The notes beneath the pieces are model-generated. The model was not told the DNA's origin and made no database searches. It saw only the letters and a list, made by a program, of their open reading frames with translations. This document shows positions 7,029 through 9,862 of a DNA stretch of 9,862 bases, in pieces. The DNA is from Anaerolineales bacterium Chloro_02 (GTDB lineage Bacteria; Chloroflexota; Anaerolineae; Anaerolineales; Anaerolineaceae), in NCBI GenBank assembly GCA_001603765.1, contig LUZV01000106.1, positions 1 through 9,862 on the forward strand. The letters run 5' to 3'. Both the position numbers and the translations under genes were made by a program. Positions within the stretch are counted from its first letter, which is position 1; every line of letters starts with the position of its first letter.

Positions 7029-8089
7029 TCCTGCCTCCCGATTTTCTTGAGGTGGTCCACCATCGCCTTCACCTCCCCCGCCTGTTCCATATCACAAACG
7101 AGAAGCGCGTCGGGGGTGTCCACCACGATCAAGTTTTTCAATCCAATTCCGGCAATCAAACGTTTGCCGGCGATGAGCATCGAATTTTCTGAACCCCAAA
7201 GGACCACTTCCCCACTGGTGCTATTGCCCTTCTCGTCCGATTCGAAAACCGTCTTAAGGTTTCCCCACGTACCCACATCGAGCCAATCCATATCTGCCGG
7301 CAGAACGATCACGCTCTTTGCGTTTTCCATGATTCCATAATCAATGGTCTGCTTTGCGATTCCCGGCCATAACTCCGCCAGGACTGAACCATACTGCTCA
7401 CTTCCAATCGAAACGGCTATGCGCAATAGTCGGCTGTGAAGATCGGGCATTTGCTCCTTGAATTCCCCCATAATCCGATCCACCTTCCAGATGAACATCC
7501 CGCTATTCCAGGAGTATCTTCCCAGGTTGAGCATTTTCTGCGCGTTCTGAGCGTTTGGTTTCTCAACAAAGCGTTCCGCCCGATACGCCTTAAACCCCAA
7601 TTGCTCGCCCAACGGTTCGGCTTCTTCAATGTAGCCGTAGGCGGTTGATGGCCAGGTGGGTTTGATGCCTAAAGTGACCAAGTAGTCACTTTTCGCGAAA
7701 GCCAGCGCGGACTGTATAACAGCTCTGAACACATCCGGTTTGCCGATCACATGGTCAGCCGTCAAAACCGCCATGGTCGCCTCAGGGTCGCGCGCTTGTA
7801 AGTGAATTGCCGCCAACCCAATGGCTGGGGCGGTTCCTCTGCCTTCAGGCTCAACAATAAAATTGGATTCAGGAATCGATGGCACTTGTTCATGCAGAAC
7901 CTGATTGTGATCAGCACTGGCAACGACCAAAATTTGTTCCGGCGGGAACAACGGCAGCAGCCTTTCCACCGCAATTTCAAACATGCTCTGTTCACCATAA
8001 AGGCGAAGAGCTGGTTTAGGGAGATGTTCGCGGCTCAAGGGCCACAAACGCGTGCCAGCACCACCAGCCATGATTAAGGCATAATCCAT
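7019..8089 (-). CDS. manC: Mannose-1-phosphate guanylyltransferase
   Basis: Makes GDP-mannose from mannose 1-phosphate and GTP, the donor for mannosylated glycans and precursor of GDP-fucose and GDP-rhamnose. Length 356 residues, so it is the single-domain form without the fused phosphomannose isomerase domain of long ManC/AlgA proteins. The nucleotide loop AGGAGTRLWPLSR is at 8-20, with LPKP at 23-26. EPEGRGTAPAIGLAA (80-94), LTADH (109-113), AYGYIE (150-155), VEKP (175-178), WNSGMFIW (194-201) and DWLDVGTW (268-275) follow in the family order. GGAGG (complement of 8096-8100) sits six bases before the ATG. No polysaccharide genes lie beside it in this window; the kinase at 3096 is too far and on the other strand to be a partner by position. 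Confidence 0.9.
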   Translation of the reverse strand: MDYALIMAGGAGTRLWPLSREHLPKPALRLYGEQSMFEIAVERLLPLFPPEQILVVASADHNQVLHEQVPSIPESNFIVEPEGRGTAPAIGLAAIHLQARDPEATMAVLTADHVIGKPDVFRAVIQSALAFAKSDYLVTLGIKPTWPSTAYGYIEEAEPLGEQLGFKAYRAERFVEKPNAQNAQKMLNLGRYSWNSGMFIWKVDRIMGEFKEQMPDLHSRLLRIAVSIGSEQYGSVLAELWPGIAKQTIDYGIMENAKSVIVLPADMDWLDVGTWGNLKTVFESDEKGNSTSGEVVLWGSENSMLIAGKRLIAGIGLKNLIVVDTPDALLVCDMEQAGEVKAMVDHLKKIGRQDLA

Positions 8090-8120
8090 CGAAAGCCTCC
8101 ATTATTGTATTGTTGCTTTG

Positions 8121-8126
8121 ATTATA
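8121..8126 (-). promoter_or_regulatory. Probable -10 box of the guanylyltransferase gene
   Basis: TATAAT on the minus strand predicts a start near 8114 and a leader of about 25 nt that contains GGAGG. No acceptable -35 is seen at 16-18 nt (CGATGC at 17), so activity may depend on an activator or another sigma context. Confidence 0.5.
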
Positions 8127-8391
8127 CCCGTGCCAGCGCGTTTGCATCGCCTCTTTAGCGATAAACCGGCCGCCAAGACAATGTAAGCTCATTTGAAATA
8201 TTGGGGATATTAAAGATTGACAATTGGCTGACAATCAGATCGTGTGATCTGGTCGGTACGATGATAGTTGGTTTTTCCTCGTTGTAATCAATGAAAAGAT
8301 GATATCCTTAGCACATCAGACATCGTTCATTTAGACTATTATTGATCCTTTTCCCCTTTTTTGGGTTTAAGGATTCATAAAAAGGGAGTCT
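8127..8391. other. Gene-free gap between divergent manC and Fpg-like genes
   Basis: No coding frame here looks real: the minus-strand frame over 8016-8234 overlaps manC in another register and has no recognisable content. The gap holds a perfect dyad (8236-8251), TGACAAT twice 11 bases apart (8218-8224 and 8229-8235), and TTGACA at 8217-8222 without a matching -10 box 16-18 nt later. Downstream are AT-rich stretches and a pyrimidine run (8347-8362). The promoter of the Fpg-like gene must lie here, but I cannot place it. Confidence 0.5.
8236..8251. repeat. Perfect dyad CAGATC-4-GATCTG, candidate operator
   Basis: A 6-bp perfect inverted repeat with a GTGT centre, directly after two TGACAAT copies spaced one helical turn apart and a TTGACA. 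The cluster lies between two divergent genes, the usual place for a regulator site. No regulator is encoded nearby and only one dyad is present, so the role is a guess. Confidence 0.3.
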
Positions 8392-8394
8392 ATG

Positions 8395-9228
8395 ATGTTA
8401 GAACTACCTGAGACATTAATACTCTCACAGCAAATCAACTATTTCCTCTCTGGGAAAATCGTCTCAAATTCTATAGCAGCTCAGAGCCCGCACAAATTCA
8501 CCTGGTACAACGGCGACCCTTCCAGGTATTCCACCATTCTTCAAGGTAACAAAGTGCTCTCCGCGCGCGGCGTGGGTATGTTTGTTGAGATCACTCTTTC
8601 AGACAGCATGCTGCTTTTCGATGATGGTGTGAATTTGCGATTCCATCCGAACGCCGGGCCGATCCCTACAAAACATCAGTTGTTGATAACATTCGAAGAT
8701 GACACCAGCCTAAGCGCGTCTGTCGTAATGTACGGGGGTGTTGTCTGTTGGGAAAATGGAAACTCTTATGACAACACCTACTACGAAATATCGCAGGAAA
8801 AGCCTTCTCCTCTTTCAGCAGAATTTGATGAAGCTTATTTTTACGCTCTGATAGCCCCCGAATCCGTCCGCAAGCTGCCGCTCAAGGCGGTACTGGCAAC
8901 TGAACAGCGTATTCCTGGGTTAGGGAATGGATGCCTGCAAGATATTCTCTGGAATGCTGGATTACACCCACGGCGCAAGCTTTCAACCCTTTCAGACACA
9001 GAAGTGGGAAATCTCTTTGTAAGTATTAAAGACACTCTGAAAGCGATGACTGATGGTGGAGGGAGGAACACCGAAAAGGACCTCCTTGGGCAGCCAGGAG
9101 GCTATCAGGTCAGGCTATGCGCGGCTACTTGTGGTATGCCGTGCGCAAAATGCGGCACAGCGATCCTCAAGGAAACCTTCCTGGGCGGCAGCATTTATAC
9201 CTGCCCAGTTTGTCAGCCTCAGGGGTAA
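8395..9228 (+). CDS. Fpg/Nei-like DNA glycosylase homologue lacking catalytic proline
   Basis: A 277-residue member of the formamidopyrimidine-DNA glycosylase/endonuclease VIII superfamily, whose classical members excise oxidised bases. It starts MLELPET (Fpg: MPELPEV). The helix-two-turn-helix DNA-binding segment is clear (TEQRIPGLGNGCLQDILWNA; GLGN at 175-178), as is the C-terminal zinc finger (Cys250, Cys253, Cys270, Cys273). Three catalytic hallmarks are changed: the N-terminal proline nucleophile is Leu2, the beta-hairpin lysine position reads Met62 (GVGMFVEI), and the zinc-finger arginine of GGR is Ser266 (GGSIYT). Glu3 remains. ATG 8392 is also in frame, but GGGAG (8384-8388) is three bases from it and six from ATG 8395, so the second is preferred. 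Similar MxELPE proteins occur in other bacteria, often labelled endonuclease VIII; true activity is doubtful. Confidence 0.75.
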   Translation: MLELPETLILSQQINYFLSGKIVSNSIAAQSPHKFTWYNGDPSRYSTILQGNKVLSARGVGMFVEITLSDSMLLFDDGVNLRFHPNAGPIPTKHQLLITFEDDTSLSASVVMYGGVVCWENGNSYDNTYYEISQEKPSPLSAEFDEAYFYALIAPESVRKLPLKAVLATEQRIPGLGNGCLQDILWNAGLHPRRKLSTLSDTEVGNLFVSIKDTLKAMTDGGGRNTEKDLLGQPGGYQVRLCAATCGMPCAKCGTAILKETFLGGSIYTCPVCQPQG

Positions 9229-9260
9229 TCACAGCGATTGCTGAGTGTAGTGGCAGTTTA

Positions 9261-9566
9261 CTAGGTATTTTTCTCAGAGCTCTTTTTGGTCAATCGCTCT
9301 TTTATTGCCAGGATGACCGGAATGGTTGCCAAAATAATCCCACACCAACGGATCCAATCCATGCCCGGAAAACTTACATGAAACGTCTTCAGCAGATAGT
9401 ATGTCATTAATAGCGGGAAGGCTACGATCAACATGATCACATAACGATGCCGCCGCTTGATGTAAAGCACAATAAATGCTATTGTGTGGATAAAAAAGAT
9501 CCCCGAAAGGACGGGTGGCACCCAACTGTGGGGCTGCGCCGCGCTCAGGCATTCAATACTAAACAT
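9261..9566 (-). CDS. Small membrane protein, three predicted helices
   Basis: A 101-residue hydrophobic protein I cannot name. Three likely membrane segments lie at about residues 18-36, 42-60 and 72-88. They are separated by a basic turn (IKRRHRY) and a short loop (HVSFPGMDW), and a charged lysine-rich tail follows (KERLTKKSSEKN). AGGAG (complement of 9572-9576) lies five bases before the ATG, which supports a real start. It is 71 nt downstream of another small membrane protein on the same strand, so the two may be co-transcribed. It converges with the Fpg-like gene, leaving 32 nt and no clear terminator. Confidence 0.65.
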   Translation of the reverse strand: MFSIECLSAAQPHSWVPPVLSGIFFIHTIAFIVLYIKRRHRYVIMLIVAFPLLMTYYLLKTFHVSFPGMDWIRWCGIILATIPVILAIKERLTKKSSEKNT

Positions 9567-9637
9567 ATCATCTCCTTTGGTCCCTGACTAATCCACCTTC
9601 CTCACCGCATCGGGGGTTATTGTTCGCTCAAATCTTG

Positions 9638-9862
9638 TCATTTCATCGGATAATTTACACTACTCACAAAGGGAATCAACCATACAAACCAGACAATCAT
9701 GCTGTATTTGGCATAGTTAATTTGTGCCCGTTCATCTCTGTTTTTGAAAACATAGGCGGCCCAGATCGCATTCCCGAGCATTAACAAGATTGCGAGCGCC
9801 CCAGCAACACTATGGAGATTGAGGGATAATTTGCCCGCAAGAATGGACATCAACGTGGTCCC
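9638..9862 (-). CDS. Small membrane protein, 5' end beyond the window
   Basis: The frame is open to the window edge, with 74 residues visible plus the stop. Two membrane segments show: NLHSVAGALAILLMLGNAIW followed by AAYVF, then a charged stretch, then YSMIVWFVWLIPFVSSV. This pattern (LH..G.LAILLML..AIWA, then a VWxxWLIPF helix) recalls the C-terminal half of the HsmA/TIGR03987 small membrane protein family, normally about 130 residues with four helices. Its usual histidine before AIW is Asn here. An ATG at 9850 and a TTG at 9853 are in frame, but neither has a visible ribosome site and the homology suggests that the start lies outside. Function of the family is not established to my knowledge. 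Confidence 0.6.
   Translation of the reverse strand, partial: GTTLMSILAGKLSLNLHSVAGALAILLMLGNAIWAAYVFKNRDERAQINYAKYSMIVWFVWLIPFVSSVNYPMK

Noticed and set aside
8217..8222. TTGACA as a complete promoter for the Fpg-like gene
   Set aside because: No acceptable -10 at 16-18 bases; the nearest candidate (TGTGAT) is 20 bases away, and the start codon is over 170 bases downstream.
9274..9552. Alternative minus-strand frame over the 101-residue membrane protein
   Set aside because: It has no ribosome site and a non-hydrophobic, patternless translation, while the chosen frame has AGGAG and three membrane segments.
1..9862. CRISPR arrays, tRNAs, rRNAs, insertion sequences or att sites
   Set aside because: Read on both strands, I found no regularly spaced repeats, no cloverleaf-like segments, no transposase or integrase frames and no paired terminal repeats.

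Overview
This window looks like an ordinary chromosomal stretch of a free-living, mid-GC bacterium. The gene mix (TldD/TldE protease pair, ROK sugar kinase, two heme-type bacterioferritins, a zinc-ribbon acyltransferase, a stand-alone mannose-1-phosphate guanylyltransferase, an Fpg-like protein of the type seen in Gram-positives and Chloroflexota) would fit an Anaerolineae-like Chloroflexota member. No rRNA or other taxonomic marker is present, so that placement is a weak inference. I see no phage, IS element, CRISPR array, tRNA or rRNA.

Left part, plus strand: tldD (from about 110) and tldE/pmbA form a two-gene operon with a 2-nt gap, the second ribosome site lying inside the end of tldD. 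The operon starts from a TATAAT box and ends at a clear hairpin-plus-T terminator (2978-3004). Next comes a ROK-family fructokinase-like gene (3096-4010). It has no ribosome binding site, and its TATAAT box sits exactly where transcription would begin on the A of the ATG, so it is probably read from a leaderless mRNA.

Middle, minus strand: just past the kinase, and convergent with it, lies the corpse of a major-facilitator sugar permease (about 4019-4392). Two transmembrane regions survive in different frames, joined by a deletion. A strong bidirectional hairpin (4424-4456) separates it from a tandem pair of bacterioferritin genes (4468-5407), which are about 62% identical by hand count. Both keep all ferroxidase residues and the heme methionine, and they share a near-consensus promoter (TTGAAC-17-TATAAT).

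Right part: a plus-strand PlsC-like acyltransferase fused to a zinc ribbon and a C-terminal domain (5613-6905) converges on a minus-strand mannose-1-phosphate guanylyltransferase (7019-8089). A 302-nt gap with a perfect dyad follows. Then comes a plus-strand Fpg/Nei-like protein (8395-9228) that keeps the family fold signatures but lacks the catalytic N-terminal proline, the hairpin lysine and the finger arginine. The window ends with two small minus-strand membrane proteins, the outer one cut by the edge.

The genes fall into separate small transcription units: peptide quality control, sugar phosphorylation, iron storage, lipid acylation, GDP-mannose supply and a DNA-repair relative. I do not see a convincing new multi-gene system. 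The most interesting points are the catalytically altered Fpg-like protein, the leaderless kinase, the doubled bacterioferritin operon, the zinc-ribbon acyltransferase and the permease relic.
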